From Phycisphaerae bacterium (GTDB lineage: Bacteria; Planctomycetota; Phycisphaerae; Sedimentisphaerales; SM23-30), in NCBI GenBank assembly GCA_021736565.1, contig JAIPFO010000172.1, forward strand, positions 1-7,835: a DNA stretch of 7,835 bases, written 5' to 3'. Shown piece by piece: positions 1 through 5,158 of the stretch (positions within the stretch are counted from its first letter, which is position 1; each line of letters begins with the position of its first letter). Below the pieces are notes generated by a model, which searched no databases, was not told the DNA's origin, and saw only the letters and a list, made by a program, of their open reading frames with translations. Both the position numbers and the translations under genes were made by a program.

Positions 1-251
1 CTATTAGTGGAATCCATCGGGTTGCATTTGACAGTTATTCGTTTACAGGTAAGGCTGGAATTGAGGCAGAGCTATTAGACAGTCAGACAGGCGTCCGACT
101 GGCCGCGGCAGTCGATCGACAGGCCGGAGAAAGAATCACTGGCAAGTTTGATAAATTCAATAAATGGCGTGCTTTTCAAGGCGCCTGCGATTACTGGGCC
201 GTCCGTCTGGGCCACCGGTTAGCTGGATTGAAATTTAAATCGGCCCGATAA
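1..251 (+). CDS. DUF3313-family protein, C-terminal end (partial)
   Basis: The reading frame is open from the left edge (first full codon at 3) to a TAA at 249-251, giving 82 residues. The visible part contains AEALLDS-like wording (AELLDSQTG, then LAAAVDRQAGE), a W-R-A-F-Q-G-A-C-D-Y-W-A helix and a final RLGHRLAGLKF segment. This order, 'E-L-L-D-S-x-T-G ... A-A-x-V-D-R ... W ... A-x-x-Y-W-A-x-x-L', matches what I recall of the C-terminal half of DUF3313 proteins, which are mostly predicted lipoproteins of unknown function. The N-terminus, where a lipobox would lie, is outside the window. A strong inverted repeat begins 11 bases after the stop, so the gene is probably transcribed separately from the genes to the right. 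The family call rests on pattern memory; the coding status is firm. Confidence 0.72.
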   Translation, partial: ISGIHRVAFDSYSFTGKAGIEAELLDSQTGVRLAAAVDRQAGERITGKFDKFNKWRAFQGACDYWAVRLGHRLAGLKFKSAR

Positions 252-261
252 AACCGTTCAT

Positions 262-298
262 ATACAACTGCCTGGTAGCTTATTTCAGGCAGTTGTAT
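262..298 (+). terminator. Perfect 13-bp inverted repeat downstream of the DUF3313 gene
   Basis: Arms at 262-274 (ATACAACTGCCTG) and 286-298 are exact reverse complements around an 11-base loop. The repeat lies just after the stop codon at 251. There is no T-run after the right arm, so it is not a classic intrinsic terminator. It may be a 3'-end stabilising hairpin, a Rho-assisted terminator or a bidirectional structure. Confidence 0.55.
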
Positions 299-339
299 CT
301 CGTAGATAATGTAACTGGGCCATGCAGTCTCCGATGCGT

Positions 340-441
340 ATGCATGACGCCAGCGTCAAAAGTATTTTTGAAGCTCATTACCCGCATCTTAAGGTGCGAT
401 TTTAAAGCCGAAAAATGACTTTTGACGTGAACATCATGCAT
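340..441. repeat. 102-bp imperfect inverted repeat with nested hairpin
   Basis: The left arm at 340-369 and the right arm at 411-441 are near-perfect reverse complements. Both share ATGCATGA, then CGTCAAAAGT, then ATTTTT (with one extra C in one arm), separated by a short divergent stretch. The 41-base spacer contains a second palindrome, CGCATCTT/AAGGTGCG (about 384-399), with one G-T wobble. The whole could extrude as a cruciform or fold as a long stem with an inner hairpin. It contains no ORF. It resembles a very small MITE or a structured non-coding unit, but no target-site duplication is evident. Confidence 0.6.
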
Positions 442-479
442 TACCATTGTTAGAAATATTAAAATACGTCATGATTCTG

Positions 480-498
480 GTACGCTTTCGTACTTTTT
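480..498 (-). repeat. Dispersed palindromic repeat, copy A
   Basis: On the - strand this reads AAAAAGTACGAAAGCGTAC, the same core as copy E at 7007-7027. On the + strand it is GTACG-CTTT-CGTAC followed by five T, so it has the shape of a short intrinsic terminator for transcripts arriving from the left, about 230 bases after the DUF3313 stop. An 8-bp inverted repeat (527-534 / 613-620) extends the inverted relation between copies A and B. Confidence 0.6.
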
Positions 499-624
499 GT
501 CGTGACATCGTTTACTTGTTGTTGATGCAGGGCTGTTAGAGTGCCTTTTAAAATATTTATCGTCACATCGGGTTATATCCCGTTGATACCTTTTATTCAG
601 TTTGTAAGCCAAAGCCCTGCTGCA

Positions 625-662
625 CAATGAATCAGGACACTAAAAAGTGCGAAAGTCAACTT
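625..662 (+). repeat. Dispersed palindromic repeat, copy B
   Basis: It shares CAATGAATC at its left end with CATTGAATC of copies C and E. It also has CAGGACA in common with copy D, and the core AAAAAGTGCGAAAGTC. It is less palindromic than the other copies. The ATG at 627 lies inside this repeat, which is one reason to prefer a later start for the lipoprotein gene. Confidence 0.5.
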
Positions 663-680
663 CTGCCATGTGAGTTTATA

Positions 681-1763
681 ATGATAAATACACACAAAGT
701 GATATTGTTCAGTGTAATGAATGCCTTACTCTGTTTGACGGGTTGCGCAGGAATGGGACCAACGTCTGTGACTCGGGACCGATTCGCATATACGGATGCC
801 ATTTCGGAATCATGGAAGCGACAGATGCTGCTCAATATGGTAAAAATACGTTATGGCGATGCCCCAGTTTTCCTTGATGTCGCTTCGGTCATTAGTCAAT
901 ATTCGCTGGAAACGGAAGTCAATGGCGGTGTTTCATGGAACGCCTTTTTACCGACCGATAGTGAGGCCATTGGCGTTCGCGGTCGTTTTTCCGACCGCCC
1001 CACGATCACCTACCAACCCATCCGGGGTGAAAAATTCATTCGAAGCCTGATGACCCCAATTCCTCCTACGGCTGTTTTATCACTGATTCAGGCCGGATAT
1101 CAAGCGGACCTGGTGTTTCGGGTCTGCGTCCAGTCGGTCAATGGCATCAATAACAGCAATGGCGGAAAGATAGAAGTGCAACCGGCCCATCCTGATTTCT
1201 ACCGTTTAACATCGTCGCTGCTGAAAACGCAAAGAAGCATGGCAGTGGGAATGCGCATTGAGGAAGACAAAAGTAAGAATAATTCCGCGGTATTATTATT
1301 TCGTAAACATAATATAACATCTGAAATAGATCAGGAAATTAACATGATCAAGACCCTTCTTGGCCTTAGTCCGGATAACATGGAATTCAATGTGGTCTAT
1401 GGTGCAATTGCGGAAAATGATCAAGAAATAGCCATACTCAGTCGTTCGATGTTGGAAATTCTTCAGGAACTGGCATCTTACTTTGAAGCCCCGGCCAGAC
1501 ATGTAGAAGAAAATCGTACAATGGCTACGGCGGTAGATGATACGGACGATCAAGTTGGGCAGCCATCTTTAATGCGGGTCCAAAGCAGCCGTATGAAACC
1601 TTCAGAGGCATTCGTCGCCATTCTTTATCGGGATCACTGGTTCTGGATTGATGATCGTGATCTTCGGTCAAAACGAATGTTTACGTTCTTAATGTTTCTC
1701 TTAAATCTGGCGGAAACGGGTTCACCCGGTCAAGCGCCATTAATTACAGTTCCAGCCGGCTAA
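681..1763 (+). CDS. Predicted lipoprotein of unassigned family
   Basis: 360 residues from the ATG at 681; an in-frame ATG at 627 would add 18. The 681 start is preferred because it gives a compact lipoprotein signal peptide: Lys6, a hydrophobic core, then lipobox L-T-G-C with the modified Cys at residue 22. The 627 start lies inside a repeat and has no ribosome-binding site; a weak GTGAG precedes 681. The mature part starts AGMGPTSVTRDRFAYTDAISESWKRQMLLNMVKIRYGD and ends with an F-W-I-D-D-R-D-L-R-S-K-R-M-F-T-F-L-M-F-L-L-N-L-A-E-T-G segment. I recall similar conserved hypothetical lipoproteins in Proteobacteria but know no function. It has no close operon partner: 159 bases separate it from the next small ORF. 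A role in the cell envelope is inferred only from the lipobox. Confidence 0.85.
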   Translation: MINTHKVILFSVMNALLCLTGCAGMGPTSVTRDRFAYTDAISESWKRQMLLNMVKIRYGDAPVFLDVASVISQYSLETEVNGGVSWNAFLPTDSEAIGVRGRFSDRPTITYQPIRGEKFIRSLMTPIPPTAVLSLIQAGYQADLVFRVCVQSVNGINNSNGGKIEVQPAHPDFYRLTSSLLKTQRSMAVGMRIEEDKSKNNSAVLLFRKHNITSEIDQEINMIKTLLGLSPDNMEFNVVYGAIAENDQEIAILSRSMLEILQELASYFEAPARHVEENRTMATAVDDTDDQVGQPSLMRVQSSRMKPSEAFVAILYRDHWFWIDDRDLRSKRMFTFLMFLLNLAETGSPGQAPLITVPAG

Positions 1764-1820
1764 AACAGGGTATAAAAAAATGGAGTTGGCCATCGGCTCC
1801 CTGCAATTATTACTATCAAA

Positions 1821-1849
1821 TTCAAGTCCAGAAGTTATAAAAATATAAG
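1821..1849 (+). promoter_or_regulatory. Weak candidate sigma70-type promoter
   Basis: TTCAAG (1821-1826), 17 bases, then TATAAG (1844-1849). The -10 matches TATAAT at five of six positions; the -35 matches TTGACA at only three. It would start the transcript around 1856, ahead of the small ORF and phosphatase. A competing -10-like TACAAT at 1895-1900 has no matching -35. Confidence 0.25.
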
Positions 1850-1882
1850 GCAATGCGTCCCCAAAGGACTGCACCGGTAACG

Positions 1883-1919
1883 CATTGAATCTGATACAAT
1901 AAATAAGTACGAAAGTACT
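1883..1919 (+). repeat. Dispersed palindromic repeat, copy C, beside the small ORF start
   Basis: It begins CATTGAATCT and continues through TACAA and TAAA to AAGTACGAAAGTACT, aligning along its length with copy E (6988-7027). The core folds as AGTAC-GAAA-GTACT, a 5-bp stem with a GAAA tetraloop at 1905-1918. The loop and following G (GAAAG, 1911-1915) are the only purine-rich stretch 7 bases before the ATG at 1923. Confidence 0.55.
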
Positions 1920-1922
1920 CTC

Positions 1923-2033
1923 ATGAAAACTCTCAGAAAAAATACCGCCATTACATTTATTTCTAAGATAGAAGTATTTACTTTGCCTGACGGCGTTACC
2001 AAGACAAAGTGGATCGATAAGGGAACACAATGA
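1923..2033 (+). CDS. Small ORF of 36 residues, overlapping the phosphatase start
   Basis: The ATG at 1923 opens a 36-residue frame beginning MKTLRKNTAITFISKIEVFT and ending in LPDGVTKTKWIDKGTQ. Its TGA (2031-2033) overlaps the phosphatase ATG (2030-2032) as ATGA, the usual form of translational coupling. I do not recognise a family. The peptide has a basic N-terminus, no membrane segment and no cysteine. The upstream GAAAG could be a weak ribosome-binding site but lies in the loop of the copy C hairpin. It could be a genuine small regulatory protein, a leader peptide driving coupled translation of the phosphatase, or a chance frame. The exact overlap and protein-like composition favour a real gene. 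Confidence 0.5.
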   Translation: MKTLRKNTAITFISKIEVFTLPDGVTKTKWIDKGTQ

Positions 2034-3148
2034 GTGATATATCCAAAGTTAAGATTGAAAGTATTATTGATTCGCTGAGCGATGGTGTCTATGTCTGTGA
2101 TCCGGACCGCAGAATTACATACTGGAGTAAGTCGGCCCAGCGGATTACGGGCTGGCGAGAAGAGGACGTCGTTGGACGCAAGTGCTGTGACAATGTATTG
2201 TGCCATATCGATAAAGATGGCCATCGTTTGTGTGAGCAGGAGTATTGCCCGCTCCATCGGGCGATGATCACTGATAAAGTCAGCATGGATGCACTGCTTG
2301 TCTATGCCCAGGGGAGCACCGGTCAGCGTATCCCCATGCTGGTAACGGTGGCCCCTATCCGAAATGATTCGGGGGAGATCGTTGGCGGGGTGGAAACGTT
2401 TCGAGATGCCTCGGCGGTCGTCCATGACATGGAACGGGCCCAGGCGATCCAGCAGGTAGCGATGGAATCTCAAGTTCCTGAAAATATCCCACTGACCTTT
2501 ACAACACACTACATTCCTCGCGACATTGTTGGAGGAGACTACTACGCGATCAGGGAGCTTGATGAGGGGGCATATGGCCTGATACTGGCCGACGTAATGG
2601 GACACGGTCTCGCAGCGGCTTTTTACACGATACACCTCAGCTCACTATGGGACCGATATTGCTCACTTCTTGAGCATCCCGAAGAATTCATGAACAAGAT
2701 GAATAGAGAACTGGCCAGGGTTGTCAAAACAGAAGTCTCCTTTGCCACGGCCATATCCGGAATTCTTGAGATGGACAGTCACCTCTTTAGGTTTTCCAGC
2801 GCAGGGGGCCCGGAACCGATACTGATGCATGCTGATGGAACATGGCACTCCGTAAAAAGCAGCGGGATGCCGCTGGCCCTGCTCGAAGCGATTGATTACC
2901 AGGAGTTTTCAATCAACGTCCATGAGGGCGATAGCCTGCTGCTTCTTAGTGACGGGGCCTTAGAAATCAAGAACGCAGCAGGTCAATTACTTGGAATGGA
3001 GGGCCTCATGCACATTTTAAAAAAACAAGGTTACCCCGAAACAAAGATCCAGATGGAAACGCTTGAAGAGGAACTGTTAATCTATTCCAATGCCATTCGT
3101 TTGGAAGATGATCTAACACTCATCGAAATACGTTTTGATAAATATTAA
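2030..3148 (+). CDS. PAS-domain SpoIIE/PP2C-type serine phosphatase
   Basis: 372 residues. A PAS sensor domain covers about residues 5-130 (IIDSLSDGVYVCDPDRRITYWSKSA, then ITGWREEDVVG). It carries Cys52, Cys53, Cys58, His59, Cys68, Cys73 and His76, a cluster that could bind a metal or sense redox. A short linker (about 131-155) leads to a PPM/SpoIIE catalytic domain with the metal-binding acidic motifs intact: VGGDYY (Asp170), ADVMGHG (Asp188), LLLLSDGALE (Asp308) and EDDLTLIEI (Asp360/361). Such enzymes dephosphorylate Ser/Thr on STAS-domain proteins in partner-switch systems. No transmembrane segment is seen, so it should be cytosolic. AAGGGA ends 6 bases before the ATG, which also overlaps the small ORF stop. 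The next gene carries a STAS domain, the likely reason for the linkage. No cognate HATPase kinase is visible in the window. Confidence 0.9.
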   Translation: MSDISKVKIESIIDSLSDGVYVCDPDRRITYWSKSAQRITGWREEDVVGRKCCDNVLCHIDKDGHRLCEQEYCPLHRAMITDKVSMDALLVYAQGSTGQRIPMLVTVAPIRNDSGEIVGGVETFRDASAVVHDMERAQAIQQVAMESQVPENIPLTFTTHYIPRDIVGGDYYAIRELDEGAYGLILADVMGHGLAAAFYTIHLSSLWDRYCSLLEHPEEFMNKMNRELARVVKTEVSFATAISGILEMDSHLFRFSSAGGPEPILMHADGTWHSVKSSGMPLALLEAIDYQEFSINVHEGDSLLLLSDGALEIKNAAGQLLGMEGLMHILKKQGYPETKIQMETLEEELLIYSNAIRLEDDLTLIEIRFDKY

Positions 3149-3180
3149 TCTTAAACCACTAATAACCAGGAATATGTTTC

Positions 3181-4329
3181 ATGACTATGTCGCCAGAAAA
3201 TATTATGCTTTCGAGCCCTATGGAAATTGAACAGGACAAGGAAGGAATCCTCAGGCTGACATTCTCTGGTCGCCTTGATGTAGACCGCACCAGTGATCTT
3301 TGGCGTAAAGCCGAGCAGATATTGCAACGATCTAAGCCGCAATCCCTGTTTATTGACGCCCATGAAGTGTCATATTGTGATGGCGCAGGAGTAAGTCTGC
3401 TTCTGAACTTAGCTCACTATCAAAAGAACGCCGAGGCAGACTTTGAAATCCAGGGATTGCAGGGGAAATTCCGGAAACTGATGGATTTGTTCGATCCGGG
3501 ACAGCAGATCCCACCTCCCCCCAAAGCATCTGCGTTCAGACGCGTACCTGAAGACGCAGGCCGAGCGGTTGTGGCTGTCATGTCTGATATAAAGATGCTG
3601 GTTGCTTTTGTGGGAGAATTGACTGTCACCCTATTGGGAGTTTTAATTCATCCACGTCGACTTCGTTGGAAAGATGCTTTTTTAGTAGCCGAAAATGCCG
3701 GCGCTAATGCGTTTGGCATCATCGCCTTAATGAGTCTGCTGTTCGGATTGATATTAGCTTTTCAATCCGCTATTCCCATGCAACGCTTCGGGGCCCAGAT
3801 ATTCGTGATTGATTTAATTAGTATTTCGGTAGTCAGGGAATTGGGGCCTCTTATTACCGCGATTATCCTGGCGGGCAGGACGGGATCTGCCTTTGCGGCA
3901 GAACTGGGCACGATGAAGGTCAACGAGGAACTAAACGCCTTGGAGACGATGGGGCTGGATCCGGTCCGTTTTTTAGTGGCTCCCCGTGTTCTTGCCGCTG
4001 TCTTTGTCACACCACTTCTGGTGATCTTTTCTAATTTGTTTGCCATAATTGGTGGCTGCCTGGTCATGAATTCATTGGGGTTTACGCTGGCTACTTCTAT
4101 CGATAGAATTCATTCGGCCGTAGGTCTCAGCGATATATTGGGCGGCCTTTTTAAATCCGTCATTTTTGGCTTGCTGGTCGCGGCTATCGGGTGTTTGCGT
4201 GGACTTCAGACGGCCACGGGCGCCCAGGCCGTCGGTATATCGGCCACGCGGGCTGTGGTAAGCGGAATATTCCTGATCCTGTTGTCTGATGGAGTATTTG
4301 CCGTTCTATTTTATTATCTCGGTATATGA
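3181..4329 (+). CDS. mlaE: MlaE-type ABC permease with fused N-terminal STAS domain
   Basis: 382 residues. Residues about 14-110 form a STAS (MlaB-like) domain, and a Pro-rich linker (IPPPPK) leads to an MlaE permease domain from about 140 to the end. The permease has several hydrophobic helices and the highly conserved stretch ELGPLITAIILAGRTGSAFA followed by AELGTMKVNEELNALETMGLDP. It should be the inner-membrane core of an MCE lipid transporter, paired with the MlaF ATPase and the MlaD protein downstream. In E. coli the STAS subunit MlaB is separate; fused forms are known. The STAS phosphosite loop reads YCDGAG (Asp67-Gly68-Ala69-Gly70), so the usual Ser/Thr after Asp is Gly. AGGAA (3168-3172) precedes the ATG at 3181 by 8 bases and supports it over the ATG two codons later. 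The gene starts 32 bases after the phosphatase. Confidence 0.93.
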   Translation: MTMSPENIMLSSPMEIEQDKEGILRLTFSGRLDVDRTSDLWRKAEQILQRSKPQSLFIDAHEVSYCDGAGVSLLLNLAHYQKNAEADFEIQGLQGKFRKLMDLFDPGQQIPPPPKASAFRRVPEDAGRAVVAVMSDIKMLVAFVGELTVTLLGVLIHPRRLRWKDAFLVAENAGANAFGIIALMSLLFGLILAFQSAIPMQRFGAQIFVIDLISISVVRELGPLITAIILAGRTGSAFAAELGTMKVNEELNALETMGLDPVRFLVAPRVLAAVFVTPLLVIFSNLFAIIGGCLVMNSLGFTLATSIDRIHSAVGLSDILGGLFKSVIFGLLVAAIGCLRGLQTATGAQAVGISATRAVVSGIFLILLSDGVFAVLFYYLGI

Positions 4330-4342
4330 GGTCACTCTAAAA

Positions 4343-4588
4343 ATGGTATCAGAACCTATTATAAAAGTTAAGAATCTCACAATGGCATATGAAAATAATG
4401 TCATTATGGACAATATCTCTTTCGAGGTGATGCGTGGGCAAAAATTCGTGATCCTGGGCGGGTCGGGATGCGGCAAGAGCACGCTCTTAAAGCACATGAT
4501 CGGCCTCTATGAGCCGTCTAATGGGCAAATATTGATTGATGATGAAGATATTGTAACGACCTACGGCAAAGCACGGAAGCGTTATTAA
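4343..4588 (+). CDS. MlaF N-terminal fragment (Walker A part)
   Basis: 81 residues up to the premature TAA, as the sequence stands. It contains the A-loop region (Tyr16) and Walker A GGSGCGKST, but no Q-loop, signature or Walker B, so alone it could not hydrolyse ATP. An in-frame ATG at 4289 lies inside mlaE and has no ribosome-binding site; 4343 is preferred. Only Tyr81 before the stop is an artefact of the shifted frame. Confidence 0.6.
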   Translation: MVSEPIIKVKNLTMAYENNVIMDNISFEVMRGQKFVILGGSGCGKSTLLKHMIGLYEPSNGQILIDDEDIVTTYGKARKRY

Positions 4589-4632
4589 GAAAATTCGGGG
4601 TCAGTTATCAAAGCAGCGCCCTGTTTGGCTCC

Positions 4633-5109
4633 ATGACGGTACTGGAAAATGTCCGTTTAGTCCTGGAAGAATTCACTAAACTGCCCAAAGAAGCAATGGA
4701 TTTCATTGCCCGGGTAAAACTTAAATTAGTCGATTTGGCTGATGCATGCCATAAGATGCCCTCAGAGCTCAGCGGCGGCATGCAAAAACGAGTAGCGATT
4801 GCCCGGGCGATGGCGCTGGATCCGGAAATTGTGTTTTTAGATGAACCGTCGGCCGGCCTGGACCCCATTACGTCAGCCGATCTGGATCAACTTATTCTAA
4901 GTTTGGCCCAGAATCTCAACATTACTTTTATCATGGTGACTCATGAGTTACCCAGTATATTTACCATCGCCGACCAGGTTATTATGTTGGATAAAGTGAC
5001 CAAAACGATTGTCGCACGGGGTAGGCCCGATGAATTGAGAGATCACAGTGATAACGCTTGGGTGCGTCAATTTTTTAATAGAAATCCTTCGGGAGAAACG
5101 AATCAGTAA
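4633..5109 (+). CDS. MlaF C-terminal fragment (signature and Walker B part)
   Basis: The homologous frame is open from before 4582. The first ATG in it, at 4633, gives 158 residues that begin inside the conserved GSMTVLENV segment and so is probably not a natural start. It holds LSGGMQKR, IVFLDEPSAGLD and THE. It lacks the Q-loop and Walker A. Reinitiation here after the stop at 4588 would produce an incomplete ATPase. Confidence 0.55.
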   Translation: MTVLENVRLVLEEFTKLPKEAMDFIARVKLKLVDLADACHKMPSELSGGMQKRVAIARAMALDPEIVFLDEPSAGLDPITSADLDQLILSLAQNLNITFIMVTHELPSIFTIADQVIMLDKVTKTIVARGRPDELRDHSDNAWVRQFFNRNPSGETNQ

Positions 5110-5158
5110 ACGGTACAAACAATATGTTTAATGGTCTTTTTTATGAGGTTATGTCAAA

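Larger units (their letters stand above)
252..680. other. Repeat-rich intergenic region
   Basis: About 430 bases without a convincing gene. It holds the hairpin after the DUF3313 gene, the 102-bp imperfect inverted repeat at 340-441, dispersed repeat copy A (480-498, reverse orientation) and copy B (625-662). It also has an 8-bp inverted repeat GCAGGGCT (527-534) / AGCCCTGC (613-620) linking A and B, and a small hairpin CGGG-TTATAT-CCCG (569-582). No confident promoter was found. A TTGACG at 422-427 has only a weak -10 (CATTGT, 445-450), and TTGATA at 584-589 has none. Confidence 0.6.
1764..1922 (+). promoter_or_regulatory. Structured leader / intergenic region before the transporter operon
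   Basis: This stretch holds a 7-bp stem with two G-T wobbles just after the lipoprotein stop (1782-1788 / 1794-1800, no T-run). A perfect 7-bp inverted repeat CAATGCG (1851-1857) / CGCATTG (1881-1887) follows, with GTCC/GGAC nested inside (1857-1860 / 1866-1869). Repeat copy C then adjoins the small ORF. If transcription starts near the candidate promoter, both later hairpins lie in the 5' untranslated region. They could then serve as operator or translation-control elements; this is inference from structure and position. Confidence 0.4.
4343..5109 (+). pseudogene. mlaF: MlaF-type ABC ATPase interrupted by an apparent 1-nt deletion
   Basis: The ATPase partner of the MlaE permease. It starts at ATG 4343 with GAGGT (4328-4332, overlapping the mlaE stop) 10 bases upstream. 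It reads through Walker A (GGSGCGKST, Lys45) to residue 80, then stops at TAA 4586-4588. The next frame over continues without a gap in homology: L-L-R-K-F-G-V then the Q-loop YQSSALF (Gln90), signature LSGGMQKR (143-150), Walker B IVFLDEPSAGLD (Asp167, Glu168) and H-loop THE (His201). One base restored near 4582 (CGT TTA TTA AGA) would give an intact protein of about 255 residues, close to E. coli MlaF (269). All catalytic motifs survive, so the lesion is recent, a sequencing error, or recoded. No slippery heptamer is evident. Confidence 0.85.

Noticed and set aside
1895..1900. TACAAT as the operon -10 box
   Set aside because: No -35 at 16-18 bases upstream (CACCGG region); it lies inside repeat copy C and is shared with copy E, so it may simply be part of the repeat.
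1835..2635. 266-codon open frame on the - strand
   Set aside because: It lies antisense to the phosphatase, whose PAS and PP2C motifs are unmistakable; its protein shows no recognisable domain.
4289..4342. Earlier ATG for the ATPase gene
   Set aside because: It lies within the 3' end of mlaE, adds residues unlike MlaF, and lacks a ribosome-binding site; ATG 4343 has GAGGT at proper spacing.
4570..4590. Programmed -1 frameshift in mlaF
   Set aside because: The bases before the stop (GCA CGG AAG CGT TAT TAA) contain no X-XXY-YYZ slippery heptamer, and no strong hairpin or internal ribosome-binding site was evident; a 1-nt deletion or error is simpler.
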